Shown here piece by piece: positions 8,840-17,352 of a DNA stretch of 64,000 bases. The stretch lies in the NCBI RefSeq assembly GCF_024347055.1, contig NZ_AP024895.1, positions 1,488,001-1,552,000 of the forward strand. Reading direction: 5' to 3'. The translations under genes were made by a program, and so were the position numbers. Under the pieces are notes generated by a model. That model was not told the origin of the DNA, did no database searches, and saw only the letters and a program-made list of their open reading frames with translations. Within the stretch, counting starts at the first letter, position 1; each line of letters starts with the position of its first letter. The stretch comes from Vibrio porteresiae DSM 19223. GTDB lineage: Bacteria; Pseudomonadota; Gammaproteobacteria; Enterobacterales; Vibrionaceae.

Positions 8840-9488
8840 GTAAGCGGTAACCTAGTCCTCGAACGGTTTTGATCACATCCGGCGCAATTTTTTTACGGAT
8901 TCGGCCAATGAACACTTCAATGGTGTTGGAATCACGGTCAAAATCTTGTTTGTAGATGTGTTCAACCAGTTCTGTACGTGAAATGACTTTTTCTGGGTTA
9001 TGCATAAAGTAAGCAACGACTTTGTATTCCAATGCCGTTAAGCTCACCGCTTGGCCTTGCCACATCACCTTAGAGCTGCGGGTATCCAAGCTTAGCGACC
9101 CCACTTGCATCACGGGCGAGGCATTGCCAGAGGCGCGGCGCAATTGAGCGCGAATACGAGCAATCAGCTCCATCATCTCAAATGGTTTGGTGAGATAGTC
9201 ATCGGCACCGGCATTTAACCCTTCGACTCGTTGAGTGAGATTGTCACGGGCACTGAGAATCACCACTGGAGTATTGATGTTCTCATCGCGTAGGCTTTTT
9301 AATACGGTGAGGCCATCCAGTTTTGGCAGTCCTAAGTCAAGGACAATGACATCCCACTCTTCGGAAGTGGCACGATAAAGAGCATCGACACCATCTTGCG
9401 ACCACTCTGGGACCCAATCATTGCCTTCTAAAGCAGCCATAATCTGCTCACCTAAACGCACGTCATCTTCAACTACTAATATTTTCAT
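8829..9488 (-). CDS. OmpR/PhoP-family response regulator
   Basis: This is a 219-aa two-domain regulator. The receiver domain (1-115) has the acidic pair D8/D9, phospho-acceptor D51 in VLDLGLP and the conserved lysine in YLTKPFE. The C-terminal winged helix (about 125-219) ends with the TVRGLGYRL hairpin typical of OmpR/PhoB proteins. It lies between a PepSY protein gene (5 bases away) and its kinase gene (11-base overlap), so it probably autoregulates this operon. PhoP is the nearest well-known relative by architecture; targets cannot be read from the sequence. Confidence 0.95.
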   Translation of the reverse strand: MKILVVEDDVRLGEQIMAALEGNDWVPEWSQDGVDALYRATSEEWDVIVLDLGLPKLDGLTVLKSLRDENINTPVVILSARDNLTQRVEGLNAGADDYLTKPFEMMELIARIRAQLRRASGNASPVMQVGSLSLDTRSSKVMWQGQAVSLTALEYKVVAYFMHNPEKVISRTELVEHIYKQDFDRDSNTIEVFIGRIRKKIAPDVIKTVRGLGYRLHAE

Positions 9489-9493
9489 TATCG

Positions 9494-9880
9494 TTATCTT
9501 TTAATCAGTTCCATCACGTTACGACCACGTAGGGCAATGATGCTCAGGTCGCGTGCATTGTATTCCACTTTGTAGACACTGTTTTGGTAGACCATTTTCA
9601 GTTCGTACACCCACATGTCATCGTCTTCATCCAGTTCTACTTTTATCACACGTCCGTTCAATTGCTGAGCAACGGCTTGATAAAGTTCGGAGAAGGGCCG
9701 AATTTTGCCTTCACGTACCGCCTCGTACACCTCATCTTGGTCTTCGTCGATATCGATTTGCGCCCCTGGTGGATGCATCTCTTGTTTTGGCGGTGGTGGA
9801 GGTGTGTCTGCCCAGCTCGCAAAGGAGAGACTGGTTAGTAAAGTGCAGAAAGCCAGCGCTTTGCCATGTAAATTAAGCAT
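9494..9880 (-). CDS. PepSY-domain periplasmic protein
   Basis: This 128-aa exported protein has a signal peptide (cleavage probably after FASWA), a proline-rich linker (DTPPPPPKQ), an acidic stretch (IDIDEDQDEVYEAV) and a PepSY-like C-terminal fold with the VYKVEYNARDLSI strand pair. The longer frame starting at 9922 lacks a ribosome site; the ATG at 9880 has AAGGTG at a good distance. It is the first gene of the operon with the response regulator and kinase. Small PepSY proteins in such operons often act as periplasmic accessories to the sensor, so a modulating role is plausible but inferred. Confidence 0.85.
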   Translation of the reverse strand: MLNLHGKALAFCTLLTSLSFASWADTPPPPPKQEMHPPGAQIDIDEDQDEVYEAVREGKIRPFSELYQAVAQQLNGRVIKVELDEDDDMWVYELKMVYQNSVYKVEYNARDLSIIALRGRNVMELIKR

Positions 9881-9930
9881 AGTAGACACCTTAATCAGTT
9901 GTTCATAAGCCAACACCTTCACTCAATCAC

Positions 9931-9960
9931 GTTGTTGCTGCCCGTTAGGCAAGCAACAAC
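9931..9960. other. Hairpin between radD and the PepSY operon
   Basis: A stem of 12 pairs with one bulge (GTTGTTGCTGCC at 9931-9942 with 9948-9960) and a 5-base loop. It lies between radD and the PepSY gene, both on the minus strand. No T-run follows on either strand, so it is not a standard terminator; it could be a leader structure or an operator. Confidence 0.5.
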
Positions 9961-10027
9961 AAAGGCTGACTCAACGTATATAGGAAGAAGTATAAACAGT
10001 GCAAGATGAATGTAAGCTGAACTCACA

Positions 10028-11800
10028 TTAAGCTTGTGATACGGCGTTGATTTGTGCCATCGCTTCTTCACTTGGGCGTTCAAATAACTTGTCGCGAATG
10101 ACCCAAAAGCGGCCTTCTTTACGCGCAATGATCAGTTCGGGTGGCCGAAAGCGATGTTCATTGGCAGCGATTTTGGTGGGCGCTGTTTCTTCAAAGGGAC
10201 GATGGCGATCGACTAAGTGTGGATTGACAAAGCGGCGAAGAAAATCCTCTTTTTGCCGTTTGGTGCTCAGTTGCCAAAATTCGCTGATCTCGGCATCGGT
10301 ATCGCTGATGTAAGTGATTTTGAGCTGAGGTTTGCCGAGTTTGTTTTTGCCCGGCTCCATGCGCAAATCGACACAATGCATGATGAGCGCATCTTTGAGT
10401 TTGAGCGCATCGCGCAGCTTCTTATCTGGGTCGACCAGAACCGCATCACATTCGTGACAGCGGCGGGCAGCGATGTCATTGTCAGCGCCACATTCACCAC
10501 AGAATTTGGCGCGAAAACGATAGCCACACTCTTCGCGTTCGCCGGTTTCGTCATCTTCAAAATAGCCTTGGCAGCGACGACCATAATGTTCAATAAGAAA
10601 ACCGTTGCTATCGAGCTTGCCCCAAAAGTTATTGTTAAAACCACAAGCAGGGCAGGGAATGGTGACGATTTCACTGTCGGCATTGGGTTGCGGTTCTCCC
10701 ACCTCTGGTTGAAAAAGGTCGTAATGATTACCGGCGTATTCCAGCACCAAACAGTCGGTTTTCCCTTCGCTTAAACGCAAACCACGGCCGACGATTTGTT
10801 GATACAAACTGATCGATTCAGTGGGGCGTAGTACTGCAATAAGATCCACATGAGGCGCGTCAAATCCAGTGGTTAACACGGATACGTTGACGAGGAATTT
10901 GATTTCTCGACGCTTAAAGGTATTGATAATTCGATCGCGTTCGTCAGCGGAGGTATCGCCAATAACCAAAGCAGCCGATTCATCAGTGAGATAACTCATG
11001 ATCTCTTTTGCGTGGTCAACCGTCGAGGCAAAAATCATCACCCCTTGACGATCTTTGGCTAATTCAATGACCTGTTCAATGATGGCCGGTGTCGCACGGG
11101 AAGACTTTTTAAGTACGGCATTCAGGTCGGATTCGCGATAGTAACCGTTCGCAGAGGGGCGAATCGTCGAAAAATCATAGCCTAATACTGCCATGTCCAT
11201 GATGTTCGCGGGGGTGAGAAAGCCTTCATCGAGCAGATAACGAATTGGCAGCTCGAAGATACAATCGCGGAAAAAACGGTCTTGCTCGGTGCGCACTTGA
11301 CCACGAGTGTGGTAGCGGTATATCCAGCCCATATCCAAACGGTAAGGCGTCGCGGTTAAGCCAAGGATTTTGATATTGGGATTGCACTCTTGGACGTGCG
11401 CAATTGCACGGCGATAAGTGCTTTTGTCGTTATCAGGTACGCGATGGCATTCATCGATAACCAGCAGTGAAAACTCTTCCGTGAACGCATCGAGGCTATT
11501 AGCCATCGACTGCACTGACGCAAACACGACTTTTTCGTCCGTCTCTTTGCGGCCTAAGCCAGCAGAGAAAATCGCCGCGGTTAATCCGTAGCTTTCGTAT
11601 TTCGCGTGGTTTTGTTCAACCAACTCTTTAACGTGAGTCAGCACCAAAACACGGCCTTTTGCCAGCCGAGCCAATTCTGCGATAACCAGGCTTTTGCCCG
11701 CACCAGTAGGAAGGACGATCACCGCTGGGGTGCTGTGATGACGAAAGTAGTGAATAACGGCTTTAACCGAATCACTTTGATAAGGGCGCAGTGTATACAT
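10028..11800 (-). CDS. radD: RadD (YejH) superfamily 2 DNA repair helicase
   Basis: This is a 590-aa SF2 helicase-like ATPase equivalent to E. coli RadD (586 aa), which helps repair double-strand breaks and interacts with single-strand binding protein. The order is LRPYQSDSV Q-motif, Walker A PTGAGKS (about 31-37), DECH box VIDECHR (about 115-121), motif III TATPYR, and motif VI region QQIVGRGLRLSEGK (about 335-348). A C-terminal zinc-binding region has several CxxC pairs (CPACG, CGECG, CHECD). The radD-rsuA divergent pair followed by bcr is the same arrangement as yejH-rsuA-bcr in E. coli, which supports the assignment. Confidence 0.92.
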   Translation of the reverse strand: MYTLRPYQSDSVKAVIHYFRHHSTPAVIVLPTGAGKSLVIAELARLAKGRVLVLTHVKELVEQNHAKYESYGLTAAIFSAGLGRKETDEKVVFASVQSMANSLDAFTEEFSLLVIDECHRVPDNDKSTYRRAIAHVQECNPNIKILGLTATPYRLDMGWIYRYHTRGQVRTEQDRFFRDCIFELPIRYLLDEGFLTPANIMDMAVLGYDFSTIRPSANGYYRESDLNAVLKKSSRATPAIIEQVIELAKDRQGVMIFASTVDHAKEIMSYLTDESAALVIGDTSADERDRIINTFKRREIKFLVNVSVLTTGFDAPHVDLIAVLRPTESISLYQQIVGRGLRLSEGKTDCLVLEYAGNHYDLFQPEVGEPQPNADSEIVTIPCPACGFNNNFWGKLDSNGFLIEHYGRRCQGYFEDDETGEREECGYRFRAKFCGECGADNDIAARRCHECDAVLVDPDKKLRDALKLKDALIMHCVDLRMEPGKNKLGKPQLKITYISDTDAEISEFWQLSTKRQKEDFLRRFVNPHLVDRHRPFEETAPTKIAANEHRFRPPELIIARKEGRFWVIRDKLFERPSEEAMAQINAVSQA

Positions 11801-11886
11801 AATCGGGGCGAATAAATTCTGTGAAATAGCTCAACTATTTAAGTTAGGCTCTGTATAATACCCGACTTAAAGCAGATGAGGTACGC

Positions 11887-12582
11887 ATGCGTTTAGATAA
11901 ATTTCTGTGTGATGTTTTAGGCGTGACACGTAAAGAAGCAACTCAGCTTCTAAAAAGCGGTGAAGTTGAAGTCAATGGCGCGGTTGAGAAGAAAGGCGCG
12001 ACTCAAGTTAACGAACAAAGTGAAGTGCTTTGGCAAGATCGCGAGCTGATTCTCACTGGGCCAAAATACATCATGCTCAACAAACCAGAAGGGTTTGTTT
12101 GTTCCCATGCTGATGAGTTTAATCAAACAGCGTTTGTTTTGCTCGATTTGCCAAACATGAAAGATTTGCACTTTGCGGGTCGATTAGATGTTGATACCAC
12201 AGGTTTGGTTTTGATCACCGATGATGGTAAATGGTCGCATCGCATTACTTCGCCAAAACACAAATGCGATAAAACCTATCGCGTGTGGCTTGCTGATCCA
12301 ATTCAAGCAGATTATGCAGAGCAGTTTGCGGCGGGGATTGAACTGCGTAACGAACGTGAGAAAACGTTACCAGCACAATTAGAAGTGATCGACGAGACTC
12401 AAGTACTGTTGACCATCCACGAAGGCAAGTATCACCAAGTGAAGCGTATGTTTGCTGCATTGGGCAACAAGGTGATTGGTTTGCACCGTGAAAGTGTCGG
12501 CGCTATCGTTTTAGATGACACCTTAGAACCGGGTGAATACCGTTTCTTGACTGAAGAAGAAGTCGCTTCAGTTTGGGCTTAA
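11887..12582 (+). CDS. rsuA: 16S rRNA pseudouridine(516) synthase RsuA
   Basis: This 231-aa enzyme makes pseudouridine 516 in 16S rRNA. An N-terminal S4 RNA-binding domain (MRLDKFLCDVLGVTRKEA, 1-60) precedes the catalytic domain. The catalytic aspartate is D101 in GRLDVDTTGLVLITDDG. The KTYRVWL and YHQVKRMFAALG motifs are those of the RsuA/RluB/E/F family. Length and neighbours (radD, bcr) match E. coli RsuA rather than the RluB or RluE paralogues. It is divergent from radD across an 86-base gap holding both promoters, and a strong terminator follows. Confidence 0.95.
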   Translation: MRLDKFLCDVLGVTRKEATQLLKSGEVEVNGAVEKKGATQVNEQSEVLWQDRELILTGPKYIMLNKPEGFVCSHADEFNQTAFVLLDLPNMKDLHFAGRLDVDTTGLVLITDDGKWSHRITSPKHKCDKTYRVWLADPIQADYAEQFAAGIELRNEREKTLPAQLEVIDETQVLLTIHEGKYHQVKRMFAALGNKVIGLHRESVGAIVLDDTLEPGEYRFLTEEEVASVWA

Positions 12583-12658
12583 TCAACAACAAGTTCTAGC
12601 CTAATTACATAGTTACCATAGAGTTACGAACATACGTAACCGGTAAAGTCGCTCAAAT

Positions 12659-12694
12659 GAAGTGAGATGGTTTCGCCATTTCACTTCTTTTTTT
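12659..12694 (+). terminator. Rho-independent terminator after rsuA
   Basis: A 12-pair stem with one G.U pair (GAAGTGAGATGG at 12659-12670 with 12676-12687), loop TTTCG and seven T. It lies 77 bases past the stop and just before the bcr ribosome site. Confidence 0.92.
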
Positions 12695-12713
12695 CATAGT
12701 AAATTGGAGATTT

Positions 12714-13919
12714 ATGCGCTCAACATCCCCAACGTCTAGTCATATTTCACACATCAGTTTTCTGATGTTTATCGCTCTTGGTGCTATCGGTGCTTTAACG
12801 CCGTTGGCGATCGATATGTATTTACCTGCCATGCCTTCAATCGCAAAAGATTTAGGGGTCGCTGCAGGGGCAGTTCAGATCACGCTAACGGCTTACACGG
12901 CGGGCTTTGCCATTGGTCAGTTAATTCATGGTCCCTTGGCAGACAGCTTTGGTCGTCGCCCTATTATGATTATTGGCACCTTATGCTTTGCGTTGGCTGG
13001 TATCCTTAGTGCCTTATCACAGGGCATTATTGAGTTGACTTGGGTGCGAGCAGCACAAGGTTTTGCTGGTGCCGCTGCGGCGGTAGTTATTCAAGCCGTA
13101 GTGCGCGATATGTTCGATCGCGAAGATTTCGCTCGCGCGATGTCATTTGTGACCTTAACGGTCACTTTGGCGCCGCTGATTGCTCCAATGCTGGGCGGCT
13201 ACTTGGCCATTTGGTTTGGTTGGCGCTCGATTTTTTGGGTGCTAGCGCTGTTTGCTATTGCAGTGATTGGTTTGGTGCTTTGGCAAACTCCAGAGACGTT
13301 AAAACCAGAAAACCGCCAACCATTGCATCTTGGTAGCACGCTCAAAAACTATTTTAGCCTCTGTCGTAACCGTGAAGCGATGGGCCTCATTTTTGCTGGG
13401 GCGTTTTCTTTCTCTGGCATGTTTGCTTTTTTAACGGCAGGGTCTTTTATTTACATCGATATTTTTGGTGTGAGCCCCAGTGAGTTTGGTTACCTGTTTG
13501 GTTTAAACATTGTCGCTATGATCGCCATGACCATGCTCAATGGTCGTATAGTGAAAAAGGTGGGTTCCCATGCGATGCTACGTTTGGGCTTAACCATTCA
13601 ATTGCTCGCTGGCCTTGGTCTATTCTTAGGCTGGTGGTTTGATGCAGGAATTTGGGGAACCGTGCCATTTGTGGTGATGTTTATTGGCACGATTTCGACG
13701 ATCGGCAGTAATTCAATGGGGCTACTTCTTAGCGGGTATCCCCGTATGGCTGGCACAGCATCTTCTTTGGCGGGAACGTTACGTTTCGGCACAGGTTCGC
13801 TGGTCGGTTCTATTGTGGCAGCATTACCGGGCGACACTATGTGGCCGATGGTCTTTGCGATGGCAGGGTGTTCACTGCTGTCTGTTGCCTGTTATTGGAT
13901 ATTTGGAAGAAAAGCATAG
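12714..13919 (+). CDS. bcr: Bcr/CflA-family multidrug efflux MFS transporter
   Basis: This is a 401-aa proton-driven exporter with twelve predicted membrane helices. It has the drug:H+ antiporter-1 markers: LTPLAIDMYLPAMPSIAKDLG in TM1, GPLADSFGRRPIM (motif A, about 77-89) in the first cytoplasmic loop, and APMLGG (about 156-161) in TM5. Bcr proteins export bicyclomycin and other hydrophobic compounds. It follows rsuA as in E. coli. A GGAGAT ribosome site precedes the ATG, and the stop overlaps the start of the next gene (TAGTG), so the two are coupled. Confidence 0.92.
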   Translation: MRSTSPTSSHISHISFLMFIALGAIGALTPLAIDMYLPAMPSIAKDLGVAAGAVQITLTAYTAGFAIGQLIHGPLADSFGRRPIMIIGTLCFALAGILSALSQGIIELTWVRAAQGFAGAAAAVVIQAVVRDMFDREDFARAMSFVTLTVTLAPLIAPMLGGYLAIWFGWRSIFWVLALFAIAVIGLVLWQTPETLKPENRQPLHLGSTLKNYFSLCRNREAMGLIFAGAFSFSGMFAFLTAGSFIYIDIFGVSPSEFGYLFGLNIVAMIAMTMLNGRIVKKVGSHAMLRLGLTIQLLAGLGLFLGWWFDAGIWGTVPFVVMFIGTISTIGSNSMGLLLSGYPRMAGTASSLAGTLRFGTGSLVGSIVAALPGDTMWPMVFAMAGCSLLSVACYWIFGRKA

Positions 13920-14575
13920 TGACTGAATATTATCTAGAAATTCAAAACGTGGTGAATACCGCATTAGCTGAGTTAACTCAGGAGCACCAAGCGGGCAAGC
14001 TGGTCGACGCACCTGTAGCGAATAACCACTTTTTAGTTCGTTGGGTAACGAAAGCGATCAAAGGTCAGCGTTTTCATCGTTGCGTGCTAGGCGATTTAAA
14101 CCGTTGGCAGAAAGCTGGGCGTTCACAAGGCAATGACGCAATGTTGTTACCAACATTTCGTCGTATTTCTGCCTATTATCAGCACTTTTTTGCTGCAGGC
14201 GAAACCGTCATTACGGACAGTAAAATCGAAGCGTTTTTGGACAAGATGGAACAAGAGGATTGGGAAGTCACCACCTCTGAACCTATCGTTGGTCAAAGAA
14301 AAGTGCAGATCTTCACGGATGGTCAAAACTCATTGGCACTTTGCTCAGTGCAATGTGAATCTTGTTTTGATGGCCCGAATCTAGTTAAGCCAATGAGCTG
14401 GTTTGTTCGCGGTAATCATGCTCGCTTTATTGAGCTGGCGATGGAAGCAGGCTTTATGTTGCACAAACGCACCGATTATAAATCGAACGTGAAATACCAT
14501 GGTGAGTATCTGATTTACCCGCTTAACCAAGGTGTTCAACTGGCGGAAATGCCCCTGTCGTTTACTGGCGCATAA
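13919..14575 (+). CDS. DUF2913 family protein
   Basis: This 218-aa protein starts at a GTG (MTEYYLEIQNVV) that shares a base with the bcr stop. The frame is open further upstream inside bcr, but those residues are out-of-frame bcr sequence. It has no signal peptide or membrane segment; it is rich in aromatic and basic residues, with segments LPTFRRISAYYQHFF and MSWFVRGNHARFIELAM. It matches DUF2913, a Vibrionaceae family of unknown function. Coupling to bcr suggests co-expression but no clear functional link. Confidence 0.82.
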   Translation: MTEYYLEIQNVVNTALAELTQEHQAGKLVDAPVANNHFLVRWVTKAIKGQRFHRCVLGDLNRWQKAGRSQGNDAMLLPTFRRISAYYQHFFAAGETVITDSKIEAFLDKMEQEDWEVTTSEPIVGQRKVQIFTDGQNSLALCSVQCESCFDGPNLVKPMSWFVRGNHARFIELAMEAGFMLHKRTDYKSNVKYHGEYLIYPLNQGVQLAEMPLSFTGA

Positions 14576-14604
14576 CGCTTTCGTGGCGATGATGTCATCG
14601 TTTA

Positions 14605-14650
14605 AAAAGGCTTGGTGTTATTTCTCAATAACGTACCAAGCCTTTTGTCT
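14605..14650. terminator. Bidirectional terminator between DUF2913 and SDR/DUF2867 genes
   Basis: A 12-bp perfect stem (AAAAGGCTTGGT at 14605-14616 with 14635-14646), extended inwards by TTAT/ATAA, lies between two convergent genes. Each strand ends in a T-run. Confidence 0.88.
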
Positions 14651-14674
14651 ATCTAAAGGCTACTGACTATCGAG

Positions 14675-16123
14675 TTAGTGGCTATGGCCTTGCTGGATTT
14701 TGCGCGCTTTGCGTTCAATGGCTTTGACCATACCGCGAAAAATAAACAGGTGCGCTGGCATCATGGCAAACCAGTAGAGGAGGCCGGGCATGCCTTGGGG
14801 ATGCCACCACGCGCGGATGTCTAGTTCACGCTTATCTCCTTGATCGCTAATCGTACATTCAAGACGACCTAACCCAGGGGCTTTCATCCCAAAAAACAGC
14901 GAGAGGAAGCGATTAGGCTCACAGCGAATCACTTTCCAAGAATCAATAAAATCTCCCACCTTCAGTTCTGGCCCAGGAGGGGAACGACGCACCGGAATGC
15001 CACCGCCAAAGAACAGGTCTAGCCATTCTCGCGTTCGCCATAGAATGTTGGCAAAGAAATAACCTTCTTGGGCACTGCCGATCTTTTGTATCACTTCCCA
15101 TAACGCTTCAGCGGGAAGATCTGTTTTAATCGAAGCGCCTGCTTGTTTGGGATAATAACCAAACCCCGGTTGCCAACGGTGCAGGGCTGTTGGGTCAAAC
15201 CCCCACACCTTGCTGCGCACAAACACGCCCTCTTGTTCGATAGTTTGGCGAGCCGCTTCTCGATAAGTGATTAATGGTTGCGGAAAGCGTGCTTCGATTG
15301 CCTGGCGATCAGCAATAAAGTCATGGGATAACCCATCCATCAAGGCGCGCCCAATGGATTTGGGCACTGAGGTAATTAATGAGAGCCAATAGGATGCCAT
15401 ACGTGGTGTGAGCAAGCGTGTTGACCATAAACGAAACGGCTTATTGGCCAATTCGCAGATGATACGAAATTGCTCGCGATAGCTGAGGATGTCAGCGCCG
15501 CCCACCTCGTAGGTTTGATGAGATTGCGGCGCATCATTAATCAAACAGAGCAAATAGTAGTTCAGGTTATCTAAGGCGATTGGGTTTGCGCTTGAGTCTA
15601 CAGACTTTGGCGTCACCAATATGGGTAGGTTGTAGACAAAGTCCCGCATGATTTCAAAGGCGGCAGACCCTGGGCCGATGATGACGCCAGCGCGCAGTTC
15701 CGTAACGGGAACGTTGCCTTCGCGCAAGATTTTGCCAGTTTCACTGCGTGCTTTGATGTGTTCGGAACTGCCAGATAAGGGCTGAATCGCACTAAGGTAG
15801 ATAACATGCTGTACTTGACTATCGGTTAAAGCATCACGAACGTTTTTTGCCAGAGAGAGTTCATAATTAACAAAGTCGTCACCTTGTGCCATGCCGTGGA
15901 CTAAGAAAAAGACGAGGTCGAAATGTGGCACGATCTCTTGCACAGCAGGTGCATTAGCCAAATCCAAATATTGAATAGTCAGGTTTGGGTGATCGTGTAA
16001 GCGAGCGTACAGGTATTGCACATTACGGGCGGCCGCTGTGACGGTATAACCTTGGTCTAATAGAATAGGGACTAACTGAGAGCCCACATAGCCAGAAGCA
16101 CCAAGCACCAAAATTCGCTTCAT
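14675..16123 (-). CDS. NAD(P)-binding SDR protein with C-terminal DUF2867 domain
   Basis: This 482-aa protein begins with an extended-type nucleotide-binding fold (VLGASGYVGSQLVPILLDQGY, 5-25). The first 300 residues resemble atypical short-chain dehydrogenases (NmrA/epimerase type) and contain VIYLSAIQPLSG and the GAGVIIGPGSAAFE-like segment. Residues about 325-475 match DUF2867, with RSPPGPELKVGDFIDSW and WWHPQGMPGLLYW. It ends with a basic tail. The SDR-DUF2867 fusion is widespread and its substrate unknown. A GAGGAG ribosome site sits just before the ATG. It is monocistronic and ends at the shared terminator. Confidence 0.88.
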   Translation of the reverse strand: MKRILVLGASGYVGSQLVPILLDQGYTVTAAARNVQYLYARLHDHPNLTIQYLDLANAPAVQEIVPHFDLVFFLVHGMAQGDDFVNYELSLAKNVRDALTDSQVQHVIYLSAIQPLSGSSEHIKARSETGKILREGNVPVTELRAGVIIGPGSAAFEIMRDFVYNLPILVTPKSVDSSANPIALDNLNYYLLCLINDAPQSHQTYEVGGADILSYREQFRIICELANKPFRLWSTRLLTPRMASYWLSLITSVPKSIGRALMDGLSHDFIADRQAIEARFPQPLITYREAARQTIEQEGVFVRSKVWGFDPTALHRWQPGFGYYPKQAGASIKTDLPAEALWEVIQKIGSAQEGYFFANILWRTREWLDLFFGGGIPVRRSPPGPELKVGDFIDSWKVIRCEPNRFLSLFFGMKAPGLGRLECTISDQGDKRELDIRAWWHPQGMPGLLYWFAMMPAHLFIFRGMVKAIERKARKIQQGHSH

Positions 16124-16680
16124 CCCATCTCCTCAGGATTCAACAGATACGTTATTGTAAGGCCTAGAGTTTAACAACTTTGTTACCTTATCAACAGATC
16201 AACGCGAAATCTCAATCTCGACACCGGAGTATTTGTTTTTTCGCGCAAGATTACCTTGCCAATACACATACAAATTGTGTTAGGATTTGTGTCGATAATA
16301 AGTGTCCCGCTAAAATTATCGTCGTTGTTTCAATAGGGTGCATTAGTTTGGTAACTTACTGAAATAATTTTATAAAAATATAAATGGCGAAATTGATTAT
16401 CCTCGGTGCCAGGCTAAGTACTTCGAAGTAAGTTTAGGTTAAGTACCGATCAAGCGAGTAAGACACAGCCTACCCAAATCATGGGTATCAACATAACGTG
16501 AAATCTACATCTGCTGTCACATCGGAACGAAGACGTAAAAAATCGTGCGCCGAATAGAGTTTCCACTCTACTAATATGTAAATTTTTGCATATAATGTGA
16601 TCCGGTTGGCAAATCACTTCCTGTTCGTCGGGATTTGGTGTAGATTCTGCCCCGAACCGAGAAATGCAGAGAGAGTGTTA
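16124..16680. promoter_or_regulatory. Long leader/intergenic region before the ABC-FtsX operon
   Basis: This 557-base gap lies between divergent genes. The first half is AT-rich. From about 16380 it becomes more GC-balanced and contains a 12-base perfect palindrome TACTTCGAAGTA (16419-16430), an ACCC/GGGT hairpin near 16473-16487 and an AGAGT/ACTCT hairpin near 16556-16569. I see no convincing ORF and no known riboswitch signature. It could be a long 5' leader or hold a small RNA. Confidence 0.4.
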
Positions 16681-17352
16681 ATGTTACGACTAGTAAACCT
16701 ATCCAAAGGATATGCAGACGGTGATGAGTTCCATCCAGTACTGCAAGGAGCTAAGTTAACATTACACCGTGGTGATCAAGTGGCCTTAATGGGCGAGAGT
16801 GGTTCAGGTAAAAGTACCTTGCTGAACTTGATCTCTGGGCTTGATGTCGCTGATTCAGGTGAAATCTGGTTTGATGATTTTGCCATGCATGACACCAGCG
16901 AAAAGAAACGTACTGAGTTTCGCCGTAATGGTATTGGTCATATCTTTCAGCAGTTTAACCTGCTGCCTACCTTAAATATCGCAGATAACATTCGTTTTTG
17001 CCGTCAATTGAAAGGCATGCCTGAAGATCCGAGTTTATGGCGTCAAATTTTATCCGCATTGGACTTAATGCCGCTATTAGGGCGTTACCCTGAAGAAGTC
17101 TCGGGTGGACAGCAACAACGCGCGGCGATTGCTCGGGCTCTTTACATGGAGCCGCGTATTTTGCTGGCAGACGAACCGACGGGGAGTTTGGATGAGCGCA
17201 ATGCGGAAGCGGTAATGCGACTTTTAACTAGCCTAGCGCGTGAAGTCGAGTGCACATTGCTGTTAGTGACTCACAGCGAACAGGTTGCGAAACATTTGGA
17301 TGGCAGTATCAAGCTGCAAGGGGGACAACTGCATGTTATGGCCCGTAGTTAA
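16681..17352 (+). CDS. LolD/MacB-type ABC transporter ATP-binding protein
   Basis: This is a 223-aa ATPase of the MacB/LolD/FtsE class. Walker A is GESGSGKST (about 39-47), the signature is VSGGQQQRAAIARAL (about 140-154), and Walker B is ILLADEPTGSLDE (about 159-171), with the family-typical DEPTGSLD. The frame is open upstream, but MLRLVNLSKGY at 16681 is the family start. The gene overlaps the permease gene by 20 bases. With the lipocalin gene downstream it forms a three-gene operon resembling attEFGH-like clusters. These ATPases drive mechanotransmission on periplasmic lipid or protein substrates rather than classical import. Confidence 0.9.
   Translation: MLRLVNLSKGYADGDEFHPVLQGAKLTLHRGDQVALMGESGSGKSTLLNLISGLDVADSGEIWFDDFAMHDTSEKKRTEFRRNGIGHIFQQFNLLPTLNIADNIRFCRQLKGMPEDPSLWRQILSALDLMPLLGRYPEEVSGGQQQRAAIARALYMEPRILLADEPTGSLDERNAEAVMRLLTSLAREVECTLLLVTHSEQVAKHLDGSIKLQGGQLHVMARS

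Noticed and set aside
10217..10774. 185-aa plus-strand frame opposite radD
   Set aside because: Shadow of the RadD C-terminal zinc region, with no ribosome site.
16180..16362. 60-aa open frame before the ABC-FtsX operon
   Set aside because: Cysteine- and histidine-rich, no ribosome site, in AT-rich intergenic sequence; probably chance.
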